Below, in pieces: positions 21,715-32,153 of a stretch of 64,000 bases of DNA; position 1 is the stretch's first letter, and each line of letters starts with the position of its first letter. The position numbers and the translations under genes are program-made. The DNA is taken from contig CM034390.1 in assembly GCA_019925095.2 (NCBI GenBank), positions 657,501 to 721,500 of the forward strand, given 5' to 3'. The notes beneath the pieces are model-generated. The model saw only the letters and a list, made by a program, of their open reading frames with translations. It had not been told where the DNA came from and searched no databases. Source of the stretch: Dendrolimus kikuchii (lineage: Eukaryota > Arthropoda > Insecta > Lepidoptera > Lasiocampidae).

Positions 21715-22190
21715 TGTTACAACTTAGCCACCCGACAAAGACAAATTCCACGAAGCACGCTATTACCTGTCGGCATTTGAACCAATTGTAATACCTTTAT
21801 GATTGTCATCTTTTGTTTACTTATTTATTGGTTATTGTAGAGAACAGCCTATTGTACTCATTTTATGACCGTTTGCAGGCATAATTAGTCAGGTGTGCGG
21901 ATTACGATTTCTAGGAAATTAAGTCGACGATACGGGCGGGCACACTTGTATTTGTGAAGTATAAAACGACGGCAGGATAGAGAGAAGGGTCAGTCAAAGC
22001 GATAACACAAGCGAGGCAAGACGTGTGTACATTTAGTGACGGACTTTGCGCGTGTTATTTAATTGTGCATTACATTTGGACTTATTGCGTCCGGTTATAT
22101 TTGTACCTGTGTTATATGTGTTTGTACAGTTCTAATAAATTCCATAGTAATTCCAACGGCATTTTTAATTCGAGTCCCGCACTCGTAACA
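21715..22190 (+). mobile_element. Solo LTR (476 bp) with ATAT duplication
   Basis: Starts TGTTACAAC and ends CTCGTAACA, so it has TG...CA ends with short inverted repeats (TGTTAC/GTAACA). Flanked by ATAT at 21711-21714 and 22191-22194. It has a TATA-like box (GTATAAAACGAC near 21959) and polyadenylation signal AATAAA (22135). No gag or pol is next to it, so the internal part was probably lost by recombination between two LTRs. Relatives: 23737-24307, 31674-32142, 49832-49947 and 56814-57150. Confidence 0.8.
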
Positions 22191-22599
22191 ATATTTTAAG
22201 AGATCAAAAAATGATAACACGAGCACCGCGCGAAAAACGATAATGTGGAACGGGTCCTCACGAGAATGTAGAGCGCCCATTATAAACTAAAAACATCTTT
22301 GAAGAAATAAATTTAAATTTCAAAAAATTAAATTTCGAACAACACTCGAACACGTTCGAAACCCATCGCGACCCGCGTCTACGCTCTTAGTTCTACGGTG
22401 ATTTATTTGCAAGCTGCACAAGCGCTAACTGTAAGCACTTGGAAAATCCTCATGAATACACCGAACTGCTTGAGCATTGTGCTTGCAGCGCTGGATTGTA
22501 ACGGTTATTGTTCTTGGGAATTGTCATTACGTGTGGAATAAATTGTAGAATTTTGTGTATATTGTGTTGTAGTAGTAGTAGTTGTATTCGCCACAAAAG
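22191..22599. other. Unassigned
   Basis: No gene or repeat recognised. A short TAG/TAC microsatellite lies near 22568-22585. Confidence 0.3.
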
Positions 22600-22890
22600 C
22601 AGGCAAAGGAATATAGTCCATACAGCCAATTCTGATGTTTAAGTCTTCGTATAATAGTCGCGCAGTTGTATTGTAGGCTACAACTAACGCCATTCAACGG
22701 AGTTCTTGTGAAAACTCAAAAGGCCCAATCTGACTATACAGTTCACATTTCTCACAAAACACATAATTACTACTCAAAAACTATCAATATCCTACAACTA
22801 TTGTTCATTTTAGAGTAATTTTACACATTTTTAGGAAATAAAACTGCACAGCACAACGTCTCCTTTCAGTTCCCGCCAAAAACTCTATTG
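22600..22890. repeat. Repeat S, copy 2
   Basis: Closely matches 34745-34964 (ACTATCAATATCCTACAACT, GGAAATAAAACTGCACAGCAC, CAGTTCCCGCCAAAAACTC). It shares a longer left part with 21345 (CAGGCAAAGG...GTC...AACGCCA). Confidence 0.7.
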
Positions 22891-22917
22891 TGTTGTGTTG
22901 TGAAGTTTTATTTTCAA

Positions 22918-23194
22918 AAAATAAAAAAACTTCGTTTAAAAAACCGACTTCAAACACTAAAAAGTATAAAATAACTTATTTCTAAAGCTATTATTATTAA
23001 TATATATTATCTAAAACATCTTAAAGTCGGTGCTTAGTAATTTTCAAAAAAATATAGTAATTTTTATGTTTTACTTTGCACCGACTTCAAGATATTTTAG
23101 ATAATATATATCAATAAGAATAACTTTAGAAATAAGTTATTTTATACTTTTAAGTTTTTGAAGTCGGTTTTTTTAAACGAAGTTTTTTTATTTT
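22918..23194. mobile_element. Fold-back element with arms of about 116 bp
   Basis: The left arm (22918-23033) and right arm (23078-23194) are inverted copies with about ten differences and a 44-base loop. Both carry ACTTCGTTTAAAAAA, CCGACTTCAA, AAAATAACTTATTTCTAAAG and TAATATATATTATCTAAAA or close variants. No ORF. A CCGACTTGAAAA sequence also lies just right of the tandem duplication, so this may be one end of a larger element reaching to about 23645. Confidence 0.8.
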
Positions 23195-23282
23195 ATTTGT
23201 TACTTTTTAATGTCTAGCTATGTATGGGTAGAACTACGAAAGGTGCCGAGCCGCGCTCCTTAAAAAATATAGGACCCAAGAA

Positions 23283-23608
23283 ACAAAAAAAATGTTCGTA
23301 AATTGAAAACTACTGGGCCAAACTATGTTAAATTTTTAGGGGACCAAATGGAAACTATTCCGCATCAAACTAAATAAGAATCACGTAAATCGGATCATAA
23401 ATCTCAGCGTAATCGGTGTACATATGAAACGGAATGGAATTTTTTTCATAAAAAATGTTAATAAAATGAAAATTACTGGTCCAAACTGTGTTAAATTTTT
23501 AGGGGACCAAATGGCAACTATTCCGCATCAAACTAAATAAGAATCACGTAAATCGGATCATAAATCTCAGCGTAATCGGTGAACATACATAAAAAAAAGA
23601 TCCCGATG
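23283..23608. repeat. Tandem duplication, 163-bp period
   Basis: Two copies of a block holding GTTAAATTTTTAGGGGACCA, AACTATTCCGCATCAAAC and CGTAAATCGGATCATAAATC. The GGGGACC landmark is at 23339 and 23502. The copies differ at few positions in the shared core, so the duplication is recent or has been homogenised. Confidence 0.85.
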
Positions 23609-23736
23609 AATTGAGAACCTCCTCCTCTTTTTCAAGTCGGTTAAAAAGATATTACCATAGTTCGGCTGTTCTATATATCTATATCTATTAAACTGATTTT
23701 CGTAATGACGTGAACTATCGATGGTCTGCCAAATAC

Positions 23737-24307
23737 TTGTGGCCCCGGCATAAAGACGAAGGGCGGAACACCGAGGGGTTGTAGTGGGTATCCCTGACCT
23801 GTCGCAATAGCACTTCATGCTTGCGGTGCTAGTGCCACCGCAGCGTGGCGAATACCACACTCCCCACCACGTCTCCCCGTCGGCATTTGAACTAATAACA
23901 TTGAAATTCTTTTATGATCGTCTTCTTTTGTTTACTTATTGGTATACGGCCTATTCTTGTATTGTAATCATTAGCCAGGTGTTATCGATTTAAAGTACAA
24001 GCTGATTCTATGAAATTCGGTCCACGCTGCCGGGCGGACATATTGCATTTGTGCAGTATAAAGCAATGGCCCAATTAAGGGAAGAGTTAGTCGAGCGAGA
24101 ACTACCAGCGAAGCGAGATGTGTGTACTACAATCGGGAATGTAATAAGTGACGGACTTTGCCGGTTTTATTGAATGATGACCTGCATTACGTTTGGATTT
24201 GTTGTGTTCGGTTATATTTGTACCTGTGTTATACGTGTTTGTATAGTTCTAATAAACTCTATAGTCATTTTAAAGGCATTTTAATTCGAGTCTTGCGACT
24301 CGTAACA
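23737..24307 (+). mobile_element. LTR of the same family, 5' part altered
   Basis: From GTCGGCATTTGAACTAATAAC (23879) to GACTCGTAACA (24307) it matches the LTR at 21715-22190. The first part is replaced by GC-richer sequence. ATAC follows at 24308-24311; an ATAC at 23733-23736 could be its partner, but then the left end reads TTGTGG, not TG, so the left boundary is tentative. Confidence 0.6.
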
Positions 24308-24604
24308 ATACATTGTATATTTTTAAGCTTGACAACATACAGTGTGTTTTATTTTGTGCACAGTTTTAAATAAATCCGGGCACATAAAATTACTCGACGC
24401 TGGTGTATCATTCGGCCATTGTTGCAAGCCGACGCTCGCCATTTGCGACAGATACACAATGTGGCAGTTTGCAAAAGCATTCACAATGTCCACGATAATA
24501 TTTCAAAAACTATTTTAAAGCATACAATTTTCATTTTAATCGTATGTGTTTATAACTTTGCACATGAATCCGCTTATTATATATAAACTAGCGAGTTTGA
24601 CTTA
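24308..24604. other. Unassigned
   Basis: No gene or repeat recognised. Confidence 0.3.
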
Positions 24605-25903
24605 GGAGTGAGGCGTATATATCGGAACAGGTTTCTCTATGAAAAAACTTTACCCTGTTATCTAAAGATCGAAATAACTGTTCCAACTGTTCTGCCTTTT
24701 TTTTATAACGCAGGGGGAATGTCTTTGGACACCATCCTCGGGTCCTTCGGGGGAAGGGCCAAAATGCAGGCATAAGATCTGCATCGAGGGTGTGTGGGAC
24801 TGTCAACGACCGGTCCTCCACGCTCGCTTCTAAAACGAAGTTGCCGCGAGAAACGGCCGCCAAACTACCCACTAAACCTAAACCTGCGCCCCATGTATAG
24901 CGCTTTTACCGCGCGTCATGGGATCTTGTACAGAGTAACTGCACCATGACGCCCCTACGCCCTGTAACTGGGCCACCCCGGGGAGCAGAGTGACCCACTT
25001 CGTACAGCAGGGGGGGGGAGGTGCGCTGTCACCCCCGTGACAGCGGCCCCCTGTGACGGTAATTATGGGAGGAGAAGATGCCCGTAGCGGCGCCTGCGAC
25101 CGCCGGTCCGCCTCCTGCGGATGGGGTCCGCGTACGCGTCCTCCTCCCTCGCTCTTTCAGCGGCCTCCTTCTGCGACATGACGGATTCGCAGAAAGAGGA
25201 GACCGCAAGCCAAGAATGTTGACCCTGGAGCGACCAACTGTTCTGCCTGTTCCATTATGTTCCGTTCCACAGCAAACAGTCCGAATCGAAACAGTTTAGA
25301 ACAAACTCTTTTCACTTACAGTAATAGAAAAAGATTGCATATACATGATCCTGTTTCAAAGCAAACAGTTTGGAACTAGCTCTTTGCTCCTTTCACATAC
25401 TGTAAACGAAAAAGATAGCAATAACATGCCTTAACCCTATTCCAATTCTATTTTGGTAATTGTAAATACATTCGGATACACGCATAAGTTATGGTGTGTA
25501 ATAATAAATGTACTGTTATATATCATTTATAATATGACATTATCTATCATTAAGATATTATACTTCTAAAATTATTATTATTTATTAGACAGGTGATAAT
25601 ATGGTGGTAAAAATATTTAACTGAGATGACAGGCCTAGCATGAATCCGAACTATTCTGAACCTCATATCCTCTCTGAGTCTGTGACTCTAAGTCTGTATG
25701 TAGTTAGTCTATGATTCATTCCGATTTTTGTGTTTTGTTTCTTTTGATTATTTTCGTAAAAAAACAAAATATTGTAAACAAAGCAGTTAAATATTACTCC
25801 TTAAACCTGTTGCAACACAACAGTCTGTTATTTTGGAACAGGCTACTGGAACTGTTCTTTTACTGGAACAGGTCTCTTATTTTACCTGTTACAGACCACC
25901 CCT
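24605..25903. mobile_element. Possible hAT-like element split by LINE-G
   Basis: The left edge reads TTAGGAGTG and the right edge CACCCCTAA, a weak inverted pair. GGAACAG/CTGTTCC motifs recur near both ends (24634, 24680, 25248-25265, 25836-25872), like the subterminal repeats of hAT elements. A possible target duplication (AGTTTGAC against ACTTTGTC) matches only 6 of 8. No transposase seen. Confidence 0.35.
24697..25233 (-). mobile_element. LINE-G (R1-like) 3' end with 14-bp target duplication
   Basis: CCAACTGTTCTGCC is at 24683-24696 and 25234-25247. The T run after the left copy is the poly(A). The 5' edge falls inside the ORF, leaving about 55 codons: LQGQHSWLAVSSFCESVMSQ, KEAAERAREEDAYADP, the Arg-rich tail and stop near 25065. 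The hairpin GCTGTCAC/GTGACAGC in the 3' UTR is kept; the G run is shorter (8-9) than in 11681-12256. Confidence 0.88.
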
Positions 25904-26065
25904 AACTTTGTCTACGTTTTTCCTGAAAATTCGCAGTATGAACACGAGCGTCAACGACGTCTGCCGTTAGGCGTTGTCCCGCCTTCCGATCGGCTACCTG
26001 GCGTTGACGCGAGATATTCGCAACAGGCACCATAACATGTCTTATTACGGCTCCGCTGTTTACTT

Positions 26066-26271
26066 GGAGATAGATAGATAACACTTTATTGCTCACCTAA
26101 TATACAATTTCAAAAATACACAACTACAATATTGTCATGGTGGAAACAATAGGCGGCCTTATCGCTTCAAGCAATCTCTTCCAGGCACCCTTACTTAAGG
26201 AATAAACCTAATCTGGCGATATAGGTGGTGCAGATTATTACGTATATCATAAACAAACATACTTAAACTAC
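26066..26271 (-). mobile_element. LINE 3' end-like fragment
   Basis: AACACTTTATTGCTCACC through ATAGGCGGCCTTATCGCTTC and CTCTTCCAGGCACCC resembles the reverse of a 3' UTR common to lepidopteran LINEs. A single copy here, so family and strand are tentative. Confidence 0.4.
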
Positions 26272-26272
26272 A

Positions 26273-26602
26273 TCTATATATATAAAAGAAAGTCGTGTTA
26301 GTTACACTATTTATAACTCAAGAACGGCTGTACCGATTTGGCTGAAAATTCGTGGGGAGGTAGCTTAGAAACAGGAGACGGAGATAGGATACTTTTTATC
26401 CCGTTGGAATCGGTAGGTGGCGCTGAGATGGGGTTCTGGAATCCTCCTAATTACCTGGAGCGATTTTGGTCTTTATGTTTTTGTGTGTTTGAGTGGGTCC
26501 CCGGGTGGTTTAAATCCACAATTGGAACCGGTAGATGGCGCTGGGATCGGGTCCTAGATTTTTATTTTTTCAGAGCAGGACAACGTCTGTCGGGGCCGCT
26601 AG
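26273..26602 (+). mobile_element. Helitron-like element, full length
   Basis: Starts A|TCTATATATATAAAAGAAAG and ends CGGGGCCGCTAG|T. Inside: CAAGAACGGCTGTACCGATT, GATAGGATACTTTTTATCCC and two GGTAGRTGGCGCTG blocks. The GGATACTTTTTATCC palindromic core is the reverse complement of that in the satellite 200 bases downstream. No coding. Confidence 0.7.
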
Positions 26603-26798
26603 TATTTTATAAATCAAATACACATACTTAAATTACTTTATAAATTAAATACATACAAACATATTGAAGGTATATTTTGCCATGTTTAAAAAATATATAT
26701 TAGTAGATATCTGCATGTGAGAGTGAAACTTCGTTCGCGTTGCCATTGTGACAAAGTATTTATTTTCGAATTGCAACGACGGCACCAAAAAACAAGAT

Positions 26799-27954
26799 CG
26801 CAGCGCCATTTTTCTGACCACACAGAAACGACTTCACTTATCAGGATAAAAAGTATCCTAAGTGTCCGCAGTGCCATTTTTCTGACCACACAGAAACGAC
26901 TTCATTTATCAGGATAAAAAGTATCCTAAGTGTCCGCAGTGCCATTTTTCTGACCACACAGAAACGACTTCACTTATCAGGATAAAAAGTATCCTAAGTG
27001 TCCGCAGTGCCATTTTTCTGACCACACAGAAACGACTTCATTTATCAGGATAAAAAGTATCCTAAGTGTCCGCAGCGACATTTTTCTGACCACACAGAAA
27101 CGACTTCATTTATCAGGATAAAAAGTATCCTAAGTGTCCGCAGCGCCATTTTTCTGACAACACAGAAACGACTTCATTTATCAGGATAAAAAGTATCCTA
27201 AGTGTCCGCAGCGACATTTTTCTGACCACACAGAAACGACTTCATTTATCAGGATAAAAAGTATCCTAAGTGTCCGCAGCGCCATTTTTCTGACAACACA
27301 GAAACGACTTCATTTATCAGGATAAAAAGTATCCTAAGTGTCCGTAGCGACATTTTTCTGACCACACTTAAACGACTTCATTTATCAGGATAAAAAGTAT
27401 CCTAAGTGTCCGCAGCGCCATTTTTCTGACAACACAGAAACGACTTCATTTATCAGGATAAAAAGTATCCTAAGTGTCCGCAGCGACATTTTTCTGACCA
27501 CACTTAAACGACTTCATTTATCAGGATAAAAAGTATCCTAAGTGTCCGCAGCGCCATTTTTCTGACAACACAGAAACGACTTCATTTATCAGGATAAAAA
27601 GTATCCTAAGTGTCCGCAGCGCCATTTTTCTGACAACACAGAAACGACTTCATTTATCAGGATAAAAAGTATCCTAAGTGTCCGCAGCGCCATTTTTCTG
27701 ACCATACAGAAACGACTTCATTTATCAGGATAAAAAGTATCCTAAGTGTCCGCAGCGCGATTTTTCTGACCACACTGAAACGACTTCATTTATCAGGATA
27801 AAAAGTATCCTAAGTGTCCGCAACGCCATTTTTCTGACCACACTGAAACGACTTCATTTATCAGGATAAAAAGTATCCTAAGTGTCCGCAGCGCCATTTT
27901 TCTGACCACACAGAAACGACTTCATTTATTAGGATGAAAAGTATCCTAAGTGTC
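26799..27954 (+). repeat. 68-bp satellite, 17 exact-length units
   Basis: AAGTGTCCGCAG recurs every 68 bases with no insertion or deletion: 17 units fill 1156 bases. Each unit has CATTTTTCTGAC, AGAAACGACTTCA and the inverted repeat AGGATA-AAAAG-TATCCT. Variant bases alternate between neighbours, giving a 136-bp higher-order repeat (see findings). Short open frames at the left edge are incidental. Confidence 0.97.
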
Positions 27955-28166
27955 GCCCTGGGATAAAGCTAGCTCTGTTTCGAGTTTCATAACTTCACAG
28001 AGTCGAACGATCGAAGTCAATATTAAGGTAGACCACCAGTTGTGCAAATTTGAGCACCGTTTACTTACTGGTAGTCAGGCCAGTAGTTTTTACGTGCTGC
28101 TCTAAAAACATATAGACAAAAGCTCTAGAATTTGCTGGTCCGAATTAGGTCCCCTGATTTATTTAT

Positions 28167-28569
28167 ACATACATACATACATACATACATAACTTCACGC
28201 CAGTTCCCTTGCGGGGTAGGCACGAACAACAGAGTGCCATTTACGCTTATTCTTACACACCTCACTTGCCTCTTTGACATTCATAACTCTTGTCATGCAA
28301 GCTCGTCTGTTCTTAAGGCTCCTGACATCACCCTCTGCTAGTACACGATCAATTTGATCATGGAAGGTGTGTCGTGGCCTTCCACGACTTCTGCATCCAT
28401 CCACTTTTGCATTGTATATCTGTTTAGTCATTCTTTCATCATGCATTCTTTCCACATGCCCGAACCACCGGAGCATTCCTTTCCTTACCTTCACCCCGAC
28501 ACTCTCTTTCAGACCAACTCTCTTTCTTACTTCGGTATTACGAACGCGGTCCGCGAGCGTCACTCCGCA
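28167..28569 (-). mobile_element. RTE-B 3' fragment with 11-bp target duplication
   Basis: GATTTATTTAT is at 28156-28166 and 28570-28580. The left side is the (ATGT)n tail. The minus strand encodes LADRVRNTEVRKRVG, GMLRWFGHVERMHDER, GRPRHTFHDQID and PARELA without a frame break. Confidence 0.92.
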
Positions 28570-28580
28570 GATTTATTTAT

Positions 28581-28934
28581 CATTTTTAAATTCATTCGAC
28601 ACCCCAAACAGATGTATGGACCACTCAATAAATCCCTGAACTATTAAGCTTTCATGTACACGTACAAACAGCATGAGCCTTACCCCGCACAAAATCTGAT
28701 TTGTGCCATAGTCGTGATAGTACAACAATGAAACTTTAATCTATATGTAAAACTGCTTTGTTGTACGGCTGTACGTATTCACGAAACGGTTCTACGCCAA
28801 AAACCAAATACATTTTCATTCCACATCCATTTTGTATTATTTGTATGCAATATACATGCGAAATAACTTCTTTAGACAAATATGTAGTATTTTATTTAGA
28901 ACTGTTTACTTATATTTAGGGTTCTGTACAGAGT
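28581..28934. other. Unassigned
   Basis: No gene or repeat recognised. Confidence 0.3.
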
Positions 28935-29438
28935 TGGAAGTCGTGGAAGGCCTAGACACACCTTCCATGATTAAATTGATCCTGTACTAGCAGAAGGTGA
29001 TGTCAGGAGCCTTAAGCCTTTTATCCGTGTCTGCTGCGGCCTGTCGTAAGAGGCGACTAAACAACCCGCAGCCAGGTAGGGCATTTGCCCGACTGGATGG
29101 CTACCACCCCTGGTCTAGAGCATGCCGCCATAACAACTTTCAGTTATGTTCCGGCATTAGTGACCAGGTTCCAGACTCACTTAAGAGAGCAGCAGCGCAT
29201 TTGTAGCACCTTTGGTGTTGTAAATGTCCATAGACGATGGTAACCGCTTTCCATCCAATGGGCCGTCTGCCTGTCTGCTGAACTCCTGCAATAAAAAGAA
29301 CAGACGAGCGTGCACGACAAGAGTTATGAATGTCAAGGAAGCATGTGAGGTGTGTAAGAATAAGCCTAAATGGCGCTCTGTTGTCCGTGCCTACCTTGCA
29401 AGGGAACTGGCGTGAAGTTATGTATGTATGTATGTACA
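28935..29438 (+). mobile_element. RTE-B fragment split by an A element
   Basis: 28935-29015 carries the GRPRHTFHDQID region with changes (a CTAGAC in place of CACGAC). After the A element, 29297-29438 carries RRACTTRVMNVKEA to LARELA, stop and (ATGT)n tail. The host sequence breaks after GAGCCTTAAG. Confidence 0.85.
29018..29296 (+). mobile_element. A element inside RTE-B
   Basis: TTATCCGTG, then a short deletion removing most of CAGGAACGG...CGGGCGG, then GGCCTGTCGTAAGAGGCG to CTCCTGCAATAAAAA. The target is known (GCCTTAAGAACAGACG in other RTE-B copies), and at most AAG is duplicated. Confidence 0.85.
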
Positions 29439-29439
29439 G

Positions 29440-29684
29440 AGTTGGGCAAATACAGATTCGACATGTCTTATCCGTGAAGATAGAGCAAAAAGAACTAAGT
29501 CTTGCGGCTGAGCGGCCTGTTAGAAGAGGCGATGAAACAACCCACAGCCAGGTGGTAGGACATTTGTCTGTCTGGATGGTCACCATCCCTGGTCTAGTAT
29601 GCCACCATAACATCAATGAGTTGTGTTCTGGCTTCAGTGGCCAGCAACACATCGAAAATAAGTTTACTTACTTACTCCGTTGGC
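29440..29684 (+). mobile_element. A-prime element (A-related)
   Basis: Shares GCGGCCTGTTAGAAGAGGCG, ACAACCCACAGCCAGGTGGT and CATGAGTTGTGTTC-like blocks with A, but starts GACATGTCTTATCCGTGAAG and has a different 3' end (CAGCAACACATCGAAAATAAG). A second copy is at 43060-43310 (minus) with the same neighbours. Confidence 0.65.
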
Positions 29685-30285
29685 TCAGCAATCCAACGTG
29701 GACCTTGGCCTTCAAAACGAGGATATGCCATTTTTCCCTGTTCGGCGACTCTGTTTTTTCAGCGATATTTGGGCCGGTTGTCCCAAATATGCTTTCTTCA
29801 TGCTGCGATCCTCTCCCATCCGTTCTATGACAGCGGACGCGGGGAGCTTTTATTTCTCCTATTAAGTTAGGCTTGGCCATGAAGTTCTCAATTTCGAGGT
29901 TGGTTCGGACCGTCCAGGTACCATCCTCTCTCTTTGTTGGACCCAGAATCTTACGGAGAACCTTCCTTTTCGCTGCTAAAAGTTGATACTCTACCTCGAG
30001 GGTAAGCGTCCAAGCTTCGCACCCATACATTACGATGGATCCTATGACGGTTTTATAGATCCTGATTCTGGTTCTTCTGTTTAGAACCCTGGACACCAGT
30101 ACCTTATGCAGGGCTGCACAGCACCTCAGGGCGTTTTGTATACGTACGAGTATACTCGGTATGTATTTCATCCTCTCTGGCGTTTGTGTTGGTGACTGTG
30201 CAGCCCAGATATTTGAATTTGGCGACCCCTCTATATGTACCATCTCCAACGTGAAGGAAAATAATTTTGGTGATGCATATATCCA
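29684..30285 (-). mobile_element. RTE-C2 LINE 3' fragment
   Basis: Minus strand encodes RCCAALHKVLVSRVLNRR, IRIYKTVIGSIVMYGCEAWT, KVLRKILGPTKREDGTW and a disrupted end. YGCEAW followed by a K/R-rich ILGP block is the C-terminal region after the reverse transcriptase in RTE-type LINEs. The (GTAA)n tail lies at the left (TTACTTACTTAC). An open frame fuses it with neighbouring repeats and is not a gene. Confidence 0.75.
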
Positions 30286-30352
30286 TAGACGACTGTAACC
30301 ACTTTCCATCAGGTGGGCCGCCAGCATATCAGTTGTACGTAAGCAGCAATAA
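30285..30352 (+). repeat. Short repeat tail with poly(A)
   Basis: TCCATAGACGACTGTAACCACTTTCCATCAGGTGGGCCG to GCAGCAATAAAAA resembles the 3' ends of A and T. Only the tail is present. Confidence 0.5.
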
Positions 30353-30765
30353 AAAGATACATATCTCAATGCAATTTTTCTCAAAAACTACTGGATCTGT
30401 ATGGATCAAAAGTTGCAGGAAGATCTACTACTGAGCTAGGACATCCTCCTCCTCATAGAGGGGAACGGGTATATCCAGCTCGCTGGTCAAAAACGTGGCT
30501 AGTTGTTTGTGGTGTGACGGTCTTTAACATGGCACAGCCATGATGGAATTATTATTTTAGGCTGGCTCGACCGGTGTGATATAGTCCTTGCGGTGTAAGG
30601 TCAGCTTTGGATATGTATAAGTGCACATAGATAGTGTAGCGAGATATGGTTTGTAGGGCCACCTCTGGTACCGCCACTACTTACACGTATGCAAAGCTGA
30701 GCTTATGTAGCAAGGCCAATACTACGCTCTCACAGAATATCAGAGTGAAATGCTTAACTTTCAGC
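30353..30765. other. Unassigned
   Basis: No gene or repeat recognised. Confidence 0.3.
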
Positions 30766-30780
30766 TAATTTTCATATAGT

Positions 30781-31194
30781 TTTTTTTTATTTTTTTATTA
30801 TTATTAACAACTCTACGGACTCGAGTTTCGTACCCGTTTTACAACTTAATTTCTAGATTTAATTTTTTGAATTTAACACGCTTATTATTTATTTTGGTTC
30901 TTGTGTGTGACATTAATTTATTGTTTTTTGTGTTGAGGTGTATGTATCTTACGAATAACTTATTATATTAATTTATTCTAGTTTTAATACTAAACTTATA
31001 CTAATGTAGAGTGTATCTGTTACATGCTGGTGTTGTGAGGAAGTGCATGTGCAGTGTGGGCCTTATATCTATACTTATATATAGTCCTATCTAGTGTCAT
31101 GTGTGGTTTTTTTCTTTTCTGTGCCTGGGTTATTAATTTTTAGGCTCTTTGTGTGTCTTGGTGTTTGTAAAGTGTGCGTGTAATGCATGTAATG
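30781..31194 (-). mobile_element. J retroelement with 15-bp target duplication
   Basis: TAATTTTCATATAGT is at 30766-30780 and 31195-31209. T and TTA repeats after the left copy are the (AAT)n/poly(A) tail of a minus-strand element. At 414 bp this is the longest J piece. Others are cut shorter at the 5' end, as expected for a LINE 3' UTR. No ORF; very AT-rich. Confidence 0.88.
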
Positions 31195-31244
31195 TAATTT
31201 TCATATAGTGAATGAGTCCTCCTGTTCCTCCTGTCTTATATCCT

Positions 31245-31345
31245 CTCTATGCCATCCTTAAAGCCGGCAACACGTCGGCAACGCCCCTGGCATTTCAAGT
31301 CACCACTTTGCATCAGGTCGGTGGTCTGTCTTTTTTTGTGGTAAT
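31245..31345 (+). mobile_element. T element 3' tail
   Basis: AAAGCCGGCAACACGTCGGC through CATCAGGTCGGTGGTCTGTC resembles the reverse complement of the block at 59145-59260. A 3' end common to a lepidopteran LINE/SINE group. Confidence 0.5.
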
Positions 31346-31669
31346 GAAATAAAATCATCCGCTGATCCCATTCCGCACTTTTCAAAAAAATGTCCAATCA
31401 AAAAGTTTATTTAAATCTTCACTCATGTGCGAATGTGTTTTAAAGGACATTTCAGTTAATAGTCGCTTATATTCGGCCCATACAAAACGCAGCACATGTG
31501 CTCAACGGCTCGATGTTATGTTGTTTATTTATGGAACTACTAGAGTTTTCCCCGCGGTGTGATGTGCAAAAATGCAAAAACTTAAGTATTGATCATACCC
31601 ATAACTCCATCCAGCGAAGCTGGAACAGACCATGAGAACTGTTGTAACTGGTTGGTTTCAAAATACCAA
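31346..31669. other. Unassigned
   Basis: No gene or repeat recognised. Confidence 0.3.
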
Positions 31670-31673
31670 ATAC

Positions 31674-32142
31674 TGGCTATGTAAATATATATTATATAAT
31701 ATTGAAATGCGCACACCTGGCTGTCGTAAAGCGCAGTTTATTGCCTTCCCGGATTTAAGAATTCTTTTGTTTACTTTGTGTTTAGAATTTGTAATTAAGA
31801 AAAACATGCTATTGTTGTTCTACTTGTTTTATGGCCGTCATTAGTGCCGAACTAATCCTTATTGTAAGAAACCAGCCCACGCAATCGATCGTGTATTGTG
31901 CAATTTACCATAAAACAATGCCCGAAAGGACGGGTGGGGCAGTCGAGCAAGAATTACGATACGAGTAAGACGTACATTCGACAAGCGATATAGTGACGGA
32001 CTTTGTGCGTGTTATTGAATCATGCAGTTATACTAGTAGTATCTAGCTATATTTGTGCCTATGTTATACGTGTTTGTATAGTTCTAATAAATTCTATAGT
32101 AATTCCAACGGCATTTTAATTTCGAGTCCCACACTCGTAACA
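31674..32142 (+). mobile_element. Solo LTR (469 bp) with ATAC duplication
   Basis: Right end CACTCGTAACA and the AATAAATTCTATAGTAATTCC region match 21715-22190. The left end reads TGGCTATG, with ATAC at 31670-31673 and 32143-32146. Length agrees with 476 bp for the better copy. An ATG-started open frame inside is incidental. More diverged than the first LTR. Confidence 0.7.
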
Positions 32143-32153
32143 ATACTATTGCG

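Noticed and set aside
24605..25903. Confident hAT call with 8-bp duplication
   Set aside because: The candidate duplication matches only 6 of 8 and the ends are imperfect, so it is kept only as a possibility.
26799..27954. CRISPR-like array
   Set aside because: Units are contiguous 68-bp satellite repeats without unique spacers, in a eukaryotic context.
29668..30384. 238-codon minus-strand open frame
   Set aside because: A chance fusion of a repeat tail and an RTE-C2 fragment. Only the middle part is a real retrotransposon remnant.
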